Positions 11,801-22,184 of a stretch of DNA of 64,000 bases are shown piece after piece. The stretch is from positions 1 to 64,000 of the forward strand of contig MU858119.1 in the NCBI GenBank assembly GCA_033297075.1. The letters are read 5' to 3'. The notes under the pieces are model-generated. The model saw only the letters and a list, made by a program, of their open reading frames with translations. It did no database searches and had not been told where the DNA came from. Position 1 is the stretch's first letter; every line of letters starts with the position of its first letter. The DNA is from Rhypophila decipiens (Eukaryota; Ascomycota; Sordariomycetes; Sordariales; Naviculisporaceae). Position numbers and translations under genes: made by a program.

Positions 11801-12310
11801 GAGGGGGCATTCGTTCATGACCTCCATCTCCGAGTTGCTGGCGCCGCTGAGGCAGCATTTTGCGCTCTTGAGCATGACTGGGATGCGACAGAGGAGGACA
11901 TTGTTGTGCCTGATTTTGTGGCGGTCTCGAATGTAGACGATGTCGACGACCACGTCGGCTGCGTACGTCATGTCGCGGAGGCGGCACTCCATGGGATTGA
12001 CCTCACTCCGTGACACCACATCGCTGTAGTCATTTCGGGTGGGCTTGCCGACGCGGATGTCGGTGAACTCGAGCCAGAAACTTTCTTCTTGATCGCTCTT
12101 GATGAGGCGGTTGGCCTTGACGATATCCTTGATCTCTTGATTGATGAAGTAGTTGTACGAGTCGATGTGCTGCTTGACCAGTCCTTTGACCTTCAAGAAG
12201 GCCGGCAAAAGCTGGTATTTGTCTTCCTTGGTCGAGATCGGATCGGTTAGCTTTTTGCCGTTGTAGAATGGCTCCAAGAGGGCCTCGAAGCCATCGTCGA
12301 GCACCGTCAT
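8846..12310 (-). CDS. RPC2: RNA polymerase III second-largest subunit (RPC2/C128)
   Basis: Beta-like catalytic subunit of RNA polymerase III, which makes tRNA and 5S rRNA in the nucleus. One uninterrupted frame of 1154 residues, the expected size (the yeast RET1 product is about 1150). Recognised segments run through the whole protein: the N-terminal FLKVKGLVKQHIDSYNYF, the fork and lobe domains, the active-site motif GYDIEDALVLNKAS near residues 764-777, the nucleic-acid-binding GDKFSSRHGQKGV, and a C-terminal Cys4 zinc motif (CQKCG...CQTC, about residues 1093-1110) before the clamp tail. The Pol III assignment instead of Pol I or II rests on overall length and the N-terminal and PIMLKSAKC-type segments. 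No introns were needed. The stop lies 284 bp from the RAD57 stop in a convergent arrangement. Confidence 0.95.
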   Translation of the reverse strand: MTVLDDGFEALLEPFYNGKKLTDPISTKEDKYQLLPAFLKVKGLVKQHIDSYNYFINQEIKDIVKANRLIKSDQEESFWLEFTDIRVGKPTRNDYSDVVSRSEVNPMECRLRDMTYAADVVVDIVYIRDRHKIRHNNVLLCRIPVMLKSAKCCLSGASNSEMEVMNECPLDPGGYFIIGGTEKVILIQEQLSKNRVIVEADEKMGVHASVTSSTHERKSKTYVILKKERITLAHNILMEPIPIVIVFKALGGLTDCEIMELVAGGDARYQDDFLINFDEATKAGVYTQQQALEYVGQRVKMGGPRGRQFGSAPRRSHAEEGLDALANIIIAHVTIQGLEFYPKAIYIAMMVRRVLMASHNPKLVDDRDFVGNKRLELAGQLLSLLFEDLFKGFVSNLKMNMENFFKKPNRTSAYDPVGPIKGQGAFITQGLNRAIQSGNWTVKRFNMNRAGVTHVLSRLSYIAALGMMTRISSQFEKTRKVSGPRALQMSQWGMLCTSDTPEGEACGLVKNLALMTHITTDVGDEAVKEWIHGVDSGAEAIENFSGTEMHTAGAYIVHLNGTPFALTHSPKRFAARFRTLRRRGWLSPFASIHINSHFSAIHIATDEGRICRPYIIVQNGRSKLKPEHLRLLQLGKASFDDFLTHGIVEYLDVNEENDTLVALYEHDIVPATTHLEIEPFTILGAVAGLIPFPHHNQSPRNTYQCAMGKQAIGAIAYNQFNRIDTLLYTLVYPQRPMVITKTIQLVHYDKLPAGQNATVVVMSYSGYDIEDALVLNKASLDRGFGRCQVFRKYTAELQSYPNGRRDRMGGVAKDEDGLVIDKHAILDEDGMAMVGERVFSGNTMLKKETPVDKGTTGIGTDRGPDDFSDASLNYKIADAAYIDKVMISTNERDHPVIKVQTRQTRRPELGDKFSSRHGQKGVVGIIVDQEDMPFADSGLVPDIIMNPHGFPSRMTVGKLFECLTGKASIVHGRPEHGFGDAFRSHPVEEMGKVLVEHGFSWEGKDYFTSGITGEPLECYIYNGPIYYQRLKHMVQDKMHSRARGPRAILTRQPTEGRSRDGGLRLGEMERDCLIAYGASQLLLERLMYSSDVTQIDICQKCGLFGYKGYCQTCKSTREVTQMNMPYAAKLLVQELVSMNVGVRLELEDTFPHEK

Positions 12311-13243
12311 TTTGTTGGTTGAGCGTCCGGAGGGCGGTTGACGGGTTGGAGGGCAAAATGCAATTTATATTTTGAGCACCGCCGACTCGATAGGGAGCTG
12401 ATAAGGTGGGTGGGGGATGGCAGAAAAGACTGATCAATTGAAGGGTATGTTACGGATGTTCTAGAAGGGGAGAAATGGCCTACGCCAAATCGAGTAATAA
12501 ATACTGGTGTTTGTCCCACTCTTTATCCGTACCCCACTCTAACAGGGACGAATCTTGCAGGGGTAGTGAAGAAAGCTTAAAATTTATCCGTACCAGTATT
12601 CCCCATACGTATTTGCACACTTCTGTTACAGCCGACGGAGTTCTGTTGGAAACCAACATGAAAGAAAGGCGACCATTAAGGGTTCAACAGTGGACATGGT
12701 CCCTGAGAAGTCAAACAGGTACCGGCAATGACTTTCGCGCATGAAGAAAGTCAGATCCAGCTACGGGTTGATAAGTAGTGTATAGAATTCTTGTGGATTC
12801 CAGCCACAAAAACGTAAAGTTTAACTGGAAGGAAGAAGAGTCACGTAGGAGCTGCTCCCCTCGATAAAGTTGAGGATTTGAAAAGTCAAAACGGCCAGTG
12901 ACTCGTCGGTCTATTACTCTCGCCGATGCAGATATTCGAAGTTAAATTCGGCAGCGATATATTAGTTTTTGCATTATACTTTCTCCTGGAGTTGGTGTCT
13001 AACACCCCTGTTGTTTTTAACTCGCTTTCTTTTCCAGCCACTTCACAACGCAGGAGCTGAAAGTTATATCCGGGTCTGGGTGAGGCTTGCATCCGGCATT
13101 TGCATTGTACTGTACATCGGCTGCATGCGTTATGTGCTGTACATACGGAGTACATCATATCCATATCTCAGTTTCTTTTATGAGCAGCAAAAAGGGATGC
13201 CACGACCGATATCGCATCCTCTGTCGAAGCACCGGATGGGAGG
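12311..13243. other. Upstream region of RPC2
   Basis: No coding frame with recognisable character. The first part presumably contains the RPC2 promoter and leader. A TACGGAGTA 9-mer is at 13144-13152. Confidence 0.5.
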
Positions 13244-14068
13244 CGACCTGGCTATTTCCACTGTCACCCCGTCTATTTTGACGGTCATCTAACCGTTCTT
13301 GGAAGTGGGCTGCCCAGGCCACACCAGCGACAATTTGCAGGCGTGTTCCCGACAAAACCATCCAACCAAACAGTCAATTATCAATGTAAATAAAGTAAAT
13401 GAATCTATTCTCAAGGCTCTGAATCGCTCAAAAACGCTGAATTCGTTGAATGCGCTCAAATCGTTCAAAAACGCTGTCTTCTCGATTGATCGCAAGTGCT
13501 GACTAACATACCAAAAAATGCCTAGTACGGGGGTTGGGGCCAAAATAAAACCCCCAGCCTAGATAGTGTGGGCTTCCTGAGCACAGTGCCGGGGTTACAA
13601 CCAATCGCTAATAATGACAGGATACTTAAGCACTGAGCCACCTAGGTGGTATCTACGCGTTAGGGACTAGGGCCTTAAGCAATAGGGTAGTTAACCCTGT
13701 AAGTTAGACTGTGTGTGTATTGTGAGCCCACTGTCTTTTATACTGTGCTTTATCTGGGTCGGGGGTTTTATTTTGGCCCCAACCCCTGTACCACTCGCCA
13801 GACGTGCTCCTCATAGGTACTGCCCTGCCCTCCCTGCAACGGCTATAGCCCTCTGTTATTCTGAGGAACGCCCTGTGCAGTATTCGTAGTGCGTTGACTG
13901 TTCGGCGCAACAAATACCGGATTTTGTAGGTACATGAAGCCGTGGAAACTGGTGGTGAGGCATCTGTTGATGAGATACGTGGTGTTGAGGGCGGAAGGGG
14001 GGGCTACTTCCGAAAGCGGTTAGATGACCGTCAAAATAGACGGGGTGACAGTGGAAATAGCCAGGCGC
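13244..14068. mobile_element. Non-autonomous inverted-repeat transposon, possibly Mutator-like
   Basis: A 49-bp segment at 13247-13295, starting CCTGGCTATTTCC, is the exact reverse complement of 14017-14065. Similarity continues inward with mostly C/T and G/A differences. The 9-bp direct repeat GATGGGAGG lies immediately outside at 13235-13243 and 14069-14077, which fits a 9-bp target-site duplication of the Mutator-like superfamily. The three outermost bases of the two arms do not match. The 825-bp interior encodes nothing recognisable and holds a second element at 13528-13788. Confidence 0.65.
13528..13788. mobile_element. MITE with TA target duplication (Tc1/mariner-pogo type), nested
   Basis: Terminal inverted repeats of 28 bp (13528-13555 and 13761-13788) share the core GGGGTTGGGGCCAAAATA and differ at one position (G against A). 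A weaker match continues inward for about 12 bp. TA dinucleotides flank both ends (13526-13527 and 13789-13790), as for Tc1/mariner and pogo/Fot elements. At 261 bp it has no coding capacity. It sits inside the larger inverted-repeat element, so it inserted later. Confidence 0.75.
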
Positions 14069-14077
14069 GATGGGAGG

Positions 14078-15043
14078 AGTCCAGGTGAAAATCTTGACAG
14101 GATTTTGTTATACTTCTGCTCTTTCTCGATTGTCTTCTAAACCTAATGACTACCTAACCCATTTTTTTGGTGTGTTTCACTTATACAAGCGCAGTTTCGT
14201 GATGGTAACCCGGTCGGTATAAATCATCTGTAAGTCGTGGTGTTACCTCGTGAGTCAACTGATTAAATAAGACGCCTTGGCTTCTTGGGATATACGGATA
14301 CGAGTTAAGAAGTTGATTTGTTCCTTCTTGTGGGGCTATAGTTTTGGATGCCACAATAGTCATAACAATTGGCAGTTGCATGAGGAAAACTCTACAATAT
14401 CCTTACTCCGTAATACAGAGTATCATTCACTTTTTCAGAAGCAATTATAGTTGTGTGGTGGTTCACCGACTTTTCCCAACAGTTCAGGGAAGGAGAACCT
14501 TTCGACACGAGTAGGGTCCTGCCAATGGAGGAGGAGGTGCCCCTGGGTGGGGCTCAAGGCTGATCTCCCACTCATCCTTTCTCAGGGAGGTATCCGTACT
14601 GTACCTTCAAGGTGGGCAAGTGACAACCTTGACAACCCCTCAATGGGGGTTGGAAAGCTCAATTCCTCTTCTGGTTGGCTTGCGGGGTAGGTCTAGGTCC
14701 TCATCTTCACAGAAGTTGAACAAGCTCTGCGTACAGTGTCTAATACCGTTCGGCGGCGAGCATTAACAGGGAATCATTCAATCGCCACAATCATGCCACC
14801 ATGTCAGTGTACACCTCAAATATAAGATACAACTACGACGCTTACAGTCAGAGAGTTCTTTCGGATTGGCGATTTTAGCTATACAGTATACACAGGTGGA
14901 AATATTCTCGTGCTTCTTGTGGAAGCTGCCGGGTATCCGCACATGGGCTCCATGTGGCTGACAAGGCTACTCGCACGGCCCTAGGCTAGCAGAGGGTTGC
15001 CAACCTCGTCTAAGTGCGGGGGTTGAGTGCTCACAGATCTGCC
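14078..15043. other. Intergenic, no gene seen
   Basis: Small open frames only. A TACTCCGTA copy of the recurrent 9-mer is at 14404-14412. No repeat arms or RNA genes were identified. Confidence 0.45.
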
Positions 15044-16010
15044 TCAATGTCTTGGTTTCAACTCGTGTGAGAGGGCTAGCTTTGTCCTTGACCATCGAGT
15101 CCCAGGTCTATGGTAAGTCGGGTGTTTAGTGCTGGAGGTACACCATATAATAATTATAAGGGACCTAGTAGCAGCATCAGGAACGGCGGCGAGTCTGGGC
15201 TCTATCGTCAAGGTGAGCATGACATAATTAGGTGTCTTGAATTTGTTGGACCAAATCTCAGAAACAGAGAGGCCGGATAAATGCACCGGTATGGCGTCTG
15301 GATGGAAATATCTTGTACCGAGTTGCCCACCACATCATGTCCCTTAGGAGAAGGCGAGTGGTCCCCACGTGCAAAGTCTGGCCAGCACACGAGAGGAGTT
15401 GGCCACCATACGGAGTAGCCCGCTAGCCTTATAAGTGAGGACCTGCGAGTCCTGGGACCATCCTGTTAAAAGATAGGGGTTCCACATTGCCATGTCGCCA
15501 TCTTCTCCGCCTTGCGTCGTCTGAAAGTCAGGGGCAACCCCGGCAACTTGGAGGTCTTTCTCTGGGCGGATATACATCCTGCCAGATACTCGCAAGAAAT
15601 CTGTAACTAAGAGAGCCACTGGGAGAGGCCATCTTAAGTTTGGGAACATCAAGACATTCTCGGCATTGACAAGAGACCTTGCCTGTTGGTCAATTGTCAG
15701 AAGGAACCAGACTGTTCGCTTCGTAACCATTGGCTTCTCACCATCCCGTGTTTCCCACAGACCAAGAGAACCGTTCACCCGTGGCCACCTGGAAGGTGGA
15801 AGTGGAACAGCAAGTGCATGCTGGACAGCTGGGGATCCTGTGGAAGATCAGGCGGTCAATCATCTGGGCACCAACCAGGAACACTGATGAGAAATATGTG
15901 AGAAGAGAAGCGGCCGGAGGGACCTGACAACTTAGCGAGGAAGAAGTCAGGAAATCTTTATGCTTTGTAAGAACAGCATATCCCAGTCTACATGTAATTC
16001 GAACGTCCAT
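15044..16010 (-). pseudogene. Coding-like minus-strand fragments, gene or relic unresolved
   Basis: Several overlapping minus-strand frames have protein-like composition: 16010-15738, 15778-15344 (144 codons, with a TVWFLLTIDQQARSLVNAEN stretch) and 15286-15044 (with NYVMLTLTIEPRLA). They lie in different frames and I could not join them with convincing introns; the frame upstream of 15778 closes at a stop next to a possible CACAG acceptor. They may be exons of one uncharacterised gene or the remains of one. No family was recognised. Confidence 0.3.
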
Positions 16011-16445
16011 TTCCTTGTCGAGAAGAACGAACTCAGCTCAACGAATCGTCATGTTGTCCATTCTCCCGCGCTGCCACCCACGTCGAAGGCAGCATGGGAT
16101 TATTAGAGTGCAGATTGGGAAACGTGCATGCACGTCTTCAAGTACGTACCTCATGTAGCTACGTGGGTCGAACCTGGGGAACGACTTCTGTTGCTTGCAC
16201 CATGGGCGATGGCTGGAATAGGAGGCACCAGGGATGGAGGTGGCCTGCATGGAAATCCCTTACTGCGTAATGTATTATGTAGCAGCGTCACAGTGACTTC
16301 TGACCAGTGCGGGCGTGCATCCCTATCCCTCACCGCCGCTTGAAGCCATTGGACCTTCTAAACACCTAGCGAGGGCTGTTGGCATCCGCACGGCGAATAC
16401 GGAGGCACCGGGTTTTTCGAGGTGAGTCCCGATTTGCAGCCGACA

Positions 16446-16821
16446 TCAACCATGGGCCCAGATTCCTAGAGACGGTGAGGCGAGTTTAGGGCCTGCCCTA
16501 TCCGTACCACGGGCAAGAAGATCGAATTGGCACATTGCCAGGTCGAGAATGTCGAACTGCAGACCACTAGGAGGTATCCTACATGCGAGTGCAGCCTTGA
16601 CAAGTCCATACACCACAACCTGCAGATGTTAGGCTCGTTACTTCCCACCATTAACAATCGACTTGGATCTAGTACCTCCCAAGGGCACGGGTAGATGGCC
16701 CACGTAGGGTCTGTGAGAAGGACCCTGATACCGGCCGAGTCTGTACCTAGTGTCAGGAGAAGAAGACAAAAGGGAAAAAAGATAAGATGAACAGAGAGCC
16801 CATACCTTTATATAAGTACAT
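16446..16821 (-). CDS. Possible small three-exon gene, product unknown
   Basis: Exons 16821-16806, 16746-16676 and 16619-16446 join in frame across introns of 59 and 56 bp. The first has a GTATGG donor and CACTAG acceptor; the second has a GTACTAG donor, a CCTAAC branch point and a CTGCAG acceptor. The product is 86 residues and includes TDPTWAIYPCPWE and a hydrophobic-helical stretch (VYGLVKAALACR), ending at a TGA. The two in-frame splices and typical intron lengths support the model. The product has no family I know and may be part of a longer gene continuing into the fragments below 16010. Confidence 0.4.
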
Positions 16822-17969
16822 GGTCGGTTTTTGCACACAAACTTTCTCGTCTGTTATGTGGGAAGCGCCTCAAGCGGCGTTCCAGTTCTCGGGCTAGAAG
16901 CTTTCACTGTGTTGAGTCCCAAAGTCTAGGGCAGCATGGCACACAAAGTTCTACCTAGTTGCAGCTTGCAGTTACAGTCAGTTGAAGTGTGTTGTACAGT
17001 ACATACCCCGTACGGAGTACGGATACTTTTTTTTAAATAAAAAAAAATTGGAGAGAAAGGGGCCCACGGCTGGGAGCCCAATTTGAATTGGAAGCAAAAA
17101 AAAGTGTGGAGACGGTTTAGCGCGGCCGAACTGACCTCGACTAGCGAAATTCGTTTTGGTGAGCTGGCATTGGCTGTGATTCTGCCGTCGGTGGGCACCG
17201 TGGGCTCGACATCTGCCCCCGCCAGGGGTCTCCTACCATAAACCAGACCTCCACCCAGACGCCGTTCCCGCTCCCCTTCCTCACCCACGGTCTTTTGAAG
17301 TTATTGCTTTCGACCTCTTTTTTGCTGCTGCTCCTGGTCTTCCAGGGCGCAACGTGTGCCAACATACTTCTTTTTGTTACAGTATCATATTCTCTTTTCT
17401 GTTTGTCTTTTTCAGGAGGTAAGTAAGAAGCCGCACTGGCCAGTTTGAAGCTCTTGAATGCCCCCTTCATCACTGCCAGGCCCGTCATCCTCAACGCTTT
17501 TCCCCAGCCTTCGCCCGCCGTCTCAGAACCGCATCCACACCAAACAGAGCAAGCTCGTACCCCCCTCCACGTCGATTAAGATTTGTGCGAGGAACAGTGG
17601 CCAGCTTGCTCTCGAGTGGATAACAACGGGGATCAACGGGGCGGTAGCTGTTGGCAGTAACGGCGAGCGAGGCCCCAAGAACAAGGATGGATGGTCAATC
17701 CAATCTCAACTCCCTGGCGCGCTCCGCACTACCCAGATCCCACTCCATTCCACCCCCCCTCACCTCGCTCCCCTTCCCTTATTATAGCCCCGCCTCGACC
17801 TCGAGTCGTCGACCGCTGAAGCTCTAATTCGCTGCCTGGGTAACATAAGTCCTTCATTAACTTGAGCTTTGTCTTGTAGACCCAGCCCCTTCATATAGAG
17901 GAGGGAATCGACGACCAATTCGCCCCGTGTACGAAAGTGTGTGGTTTTAGGAAAGAGAGGGAGCGCGAG
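16822..17969. other. Promoter and 5' leader of the PUF gene
   Basis: A long A/T stretch at about 17030-17050 and pyrimidine-rich DNA precede the PUF gene. The open frames here are low-complexity and look non-coding. A TACGGAGTA copy is at 17011-17019. Confidence 0.5.
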
Positions 17970-20900
17970 ATGGACGATTTCTTCCGATCCCAACAGAGCC
18001 CGAGGGCCGAGTCGCAGATGAGCTCTGCCTTCATGTCACCTCCTCGCAATGGCCCTATTCTGCCTCGCCGGTTCACCACAGATTCCGGCCGTGTACCAAC
18101 TCTGTCATCCATCACGCGTGGCGCCGAGGTCCAAGACTTATCCTCGGTGGCGGCAACGACAACGGTACGTTCTGGCAACCCACGTGCCGGCTACTGCTCG
18201 GCGCCTCTTTGGCCGCCCGCATTTCACCCATTGGGCTGTGCTAACTCTGGCTTTTACAGACCCTCCACAAAGTCCAATTGGTATGTCGCTACCCAAGGCA
18301 TTGGTGCTTCTTGGATCAAATATCCCACACGTCCTGTTCGCTTGACACCCGTAGCTGAGAGGCTCGCGCACAAGAAGGCTTTGGATTGTGCGGAGGGGAC
18401 TGCTTTTCAGATTAGCTTGCTGACTGGCTTGGCGCTTGTGCCGACGTAATTTGTAGCTTGAAAAGAAAAGACAGGATTACGAGCGACTCCGGGAGCATAA
18501 GCGACGCTTCGAAGCCGAAATCTACAAACTCGATGCTCAGCAGCGCATGGAGGAGAGGGAGCTTGCATTGATGGCGGAGGATCTTACTATTGGACGATTT
18601 GCCGGTCACCAGTCGGAGCCGACTACGCCCCCCGAGTACCGCGAGACTTCTTCGGGATTCCCTACCATGTTCTCCCGCCCGAACCGATACTCGACGTCGA
18701 GCTTGACCTCCCCGCCGGGTCTTTTCAACCGGCCAGCCCGGTCCGGTTCTCAGCTGGCCTCGCCCCAGTCCGGCTTAATTCAGTCTCGATTTGCGTTTGA
18801 TGACCAACTGCCGTCTCGGTCGGTGCCCGGTTCACGGAGAAACAGTGACGAAGATGAGAAAGAAGAAGCAGTGCGTCAGGACCCGACTAGTCATCGGTCA
18901 ACTAATGCGTAAGTTGTAGAGTTTTGGATGTCTTTTGTGCTGCCTTTGCCATTGTTGCTCCGGTCCATTCTGAGCCCGTTTGTTTTCATCCCAAGTTTCC
19001 TGTGGGGGAAGGTGCAGGTACTGCTGAGAGGCATCTGAAATGCAGTTCGGGAGCCGTCTTCGTAGGAGTACCTTTCATCCCATCTCCATACCTTTCTCCC
19101 CCATTTCTCCAAAGAAATATCAACCCTCAATCTCTACTGGCACCTATTGTGCTCATTGGCACAGCAGAAAGCCCACACACAGTATGCTGTTTTTATTGTT
19201 CACTTTCATACTTGGCCTTCTTTCCTCCTGCGACATTCACTGTCCTCTATCATCTCCCTCACAGCAATTGTGCTTCTCTTGCTTCCTGGGGGACTCCTTG
19301 ACCACGTCAGCTCGTTTCTTTCTCTCCTCTGGCACATTCTCGCACGAAATCACCAAACAAACCGAACCCGCTTCACACAAGCGACCAAACGCACACAGCT
19401 GACAATCATTCCTCTCAGACTCAACCGGTATTCCATGCCCGTCACTAGATCGAGAACCTATCTTGGCGACATTGGCTTGGAGGACAGCAACAACACGACT
19501 GGGTTCCTCTTTGGTGACGAGGACTCGAACTCGGGCGAGACCAGAACAACTCCCACAGCTCAGACCAGCAACAGCACCGACACCTTCCCCACTCTTTTCC
19601 GGCAATCGGGATACTCTAATCTGGTGAGTTGCGTGACCCTCTCAGTTTTCTGCCTCTTGATTAGACCACGCGAGCTTTGACTGCCCCTTCACCTCTTTTC
19701 TTTTCTTTTCTCTTCTTGATTCGGCCAATCTCACTTTTGTGGTTGCTGGTGGTGATTACAGTGTAATTTCCATCCCATTCACTTGGGAAAGACTTTGATT
19801 ACCCACCTCACCCGAGAACAGCCAAGAAGTAGAAAGAACAGCTGCCACGTTTTGGTCTGGCAATTCAGCATTTCTGACCACTCTTTCGCTGTTCCCCCCC
19901 ACTCTGCACGGAAGATGCTTGCTAGCTGGGTGAGCTTCTGTTAACCCGACCTTTTCTCTTGCAGTCGTCTACTTCGTCGGGCACCTTGGATCTTGCACAA
20001 TCTCAATTCGCAGCAGCATCCGAGAACTCGTCCTCAAACGGCTGGAATAGCGTTAGTAAGCATCGATCTCAGCAAAGCATGTCTACCATCAACGGCGCGG
20101 GCTCTGTCGGCTCTCCTTCAGACATTTCTGCTATTGGCACCCGCCCCACCAATGTCCGCAACTCGATGGACTTGAAGTATTACGACAATGCTTCTGTTAC
20201 ATCTGAGGGAGCATCTTCCTCGATGGTCTCACCTCCTCCTAGCCACGTCCTAGCTTCGCCGCCCAAGCTGCAGCACTCATACTCCTCCAACGACATCACG
20301 ACTGCCAAGCCGACAGCTGGCTCTTCTGCTTTGGCCTCGAATGCGAACAATCATGCCCAGCAGCACCTGCATAACCACAACGCTAGTCTGGGCCGGATTC
20401 CCGCCAATGCTATGCCTAACCGCCACAGCCGCGAGCTTTCAAACGACTCTGGCATGAGTAACGGTCGTGAGAACGGTGCATACGCTTCCATCTCCTCGAC
20501 CCTCCACGGTAATGCGGCACCGTTCGGGCCTCCGTCCTCCCAGGCCTATTCATCAGCACCGGCAGTCCCTGCCATCACTTCCCCGTCTTCTTCAATGCCG
20601 TATGCGTATTATCCTCAATTTCCCGGCCCGAACGGCAACAACGGGTACCCTTCCCTTCCTATGATGATGCAGAACATGGCCATTGGGGGCGGGAACCCTC
20701 CTCCAGCCTACGCAAACCAGAACTACACTGGATACAATCCCTTGTACGCCGCTACCCCCCGTCCTACCCAGGATAGCCAGGCCCGCGTCATCCAGAATCG
20801 ACGTCAACAGGATTCTGAAGGTAAGCCCGATCCAAGTCCCGGACAGATGCTAGAACCAGAAGTGCTAACGGGTAAAACAGCCATGGCTCGATTCAACAAT

Positions 20901-22184
20901 CTCCCGCTCGAGTCTGTTGGCGGCACCATCTATTCACTCTGCAAAGATCAGCACGGGTGCCGTTATCTCCAGAAGCAGCTGGAGAACAGAGTTCCCGAGC
21001 AGGTCCGCATGATTTGGCTCGAGACCAACCAGCACGTCGTCGAGCTCATGACGGATCCGTTTGGCAATTACCTGTGTCAGAAACTCCTCGAGTACTGCAA
21101 CGACGAGGAGCGGACCACGCTTATCCAGAACGCCGCACCGGAGATGGTCCGTATTGCCCTCAATCAGCACGGTACTAGGGCGCTGCAAAAGATGATCGAG
21201 CACGTCACCACTCCCGTGCAGATTCATATCATCAGGGAGGCACTCCAGCATCAAGTCGTTGAGCTGATACAGGACTTGAATGGCAATCACGTCATCCAAA
21301 AGTGCTTGAACAAGCTGACCGCCCGCGATGCCGAGTTTATCTTCAATGCTGTCGGTAACAACTGCATCGAGGTCGGCACCCATCGCCACGGCTGCTGCGT
21401 TCTTCAGCGCTGCATTGACCATGCTGATGGCGACCAGAAGAAGTGGCTCATTGCGCGCATCACCGACCACGCCTATCAGCTTGTTCAGGATCCTTTCGGC
21501 AACTATGTCGTCCAGTACATTATCGATCTGAACGAGCCAATCTTCACCGAGCCGATTGTTGAGCAGTTCAGGACTCGCATCACGACCCTGTCCCGACACA
21601 AGTTCAGCTCCAACGTGATCGAGAAGTGCCTGCGCTGCGCTCAAAATCCATCCAAAGACATGATTGTCTCGGAAATGCTTGCGCCTGGCGAGATCTTGCC
21701 CTTACTTCGCGATTCGTTTGCCAACTATGTTGTCCAGACTGCTCTCGAGTACGCGACTCCCAACATGAAGCATCTTCTGGTTGAGAACATTCGGCCGCAT
21801 CTGCCACAGATCCGAACCACTCCTTATGGCCGCCGTATTCAGGCCAAAATCCAAGCCTATGATTCCCGCAGCGGCACCACCCCCAGCGGACAAGTAACGC
21901 CATCAGACCCCTCCGGCGGTCAGATCTCAAACCGTCCTGGCCATAACCGTACCTTGTCCAACAGCACGTCTATCCTCACCCCCGCGGGATTTTCGAACGG
22001 AGCCAACGCTACCAACGGTGTCGGGGTTCGACCTGCCGGGGCTCCTTTCCCGCACAGCTCGGTTCTTACCGTCCCACCCCCTCAGCCGCAGGCACCCCCT
22101 CAACCTCATAGGGCACAGCACTTGGCACAGTCATTCCCGGCCCCTGGTGGTCCTGGCGAGGGTGGAGAGACACAGTGGTTCTAG
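17970..22184 (+). CDS. Pumilio/PUF-family RNA-binding protein (Puf4/Mpt5-like)
   Basis: Binds UGUA-containing 3' UTRs and represses or destabilises the mRNAs in the cytoplasm. Six exons read at: 17970-18164, 18260-18280, 18457-18908, 19419-19623, 19965-20820 and 20881-22184, giving about 1010 residues. All junctions keep frame; exon 2 is only 21 bp. Residues about 73-115 are a charged helix (LEKKRQDYERLREH), likely a coiled coil. A long Ser/Asn/Pro-rich region follows. Eight PUM repeats fill about residues 585-905, starting SLCKDQHGCRYLQKQLE and including the RNA-recognition helices with NYLCQ, HGTRALQ, NHVIQ, HGCCVLQ, NYVVQ, SNVIEK and NYVVQ. A Pro/Gln-rich tail of about 100 residues ends at a TAG. 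The repeat wording is closest to the yeast Puf4/Mpt5 class. The short second exon and the 341-bp fourth intron are the least certain parts. Confidence 0.92.
20821..20880 (+). other. 60-bp stop-free intron in the PUF gene
   Basis: Donor GTAAGC, branch point GCTAACG and acceptor AACAG are all strong, so this is read as an intron. Its length is exactly 60 and it has no in-frame stop, so an unspliced transcript would encode the same protein with 20 extra residues just before the first PUM repeat. Confidence 0.75.

Noticed and set aside
11666..12013. Open frames antisense to RPC2 and other housekeeping genes
   Set aside because: Shadows of strongly biased coding sequence on the opposite strand.
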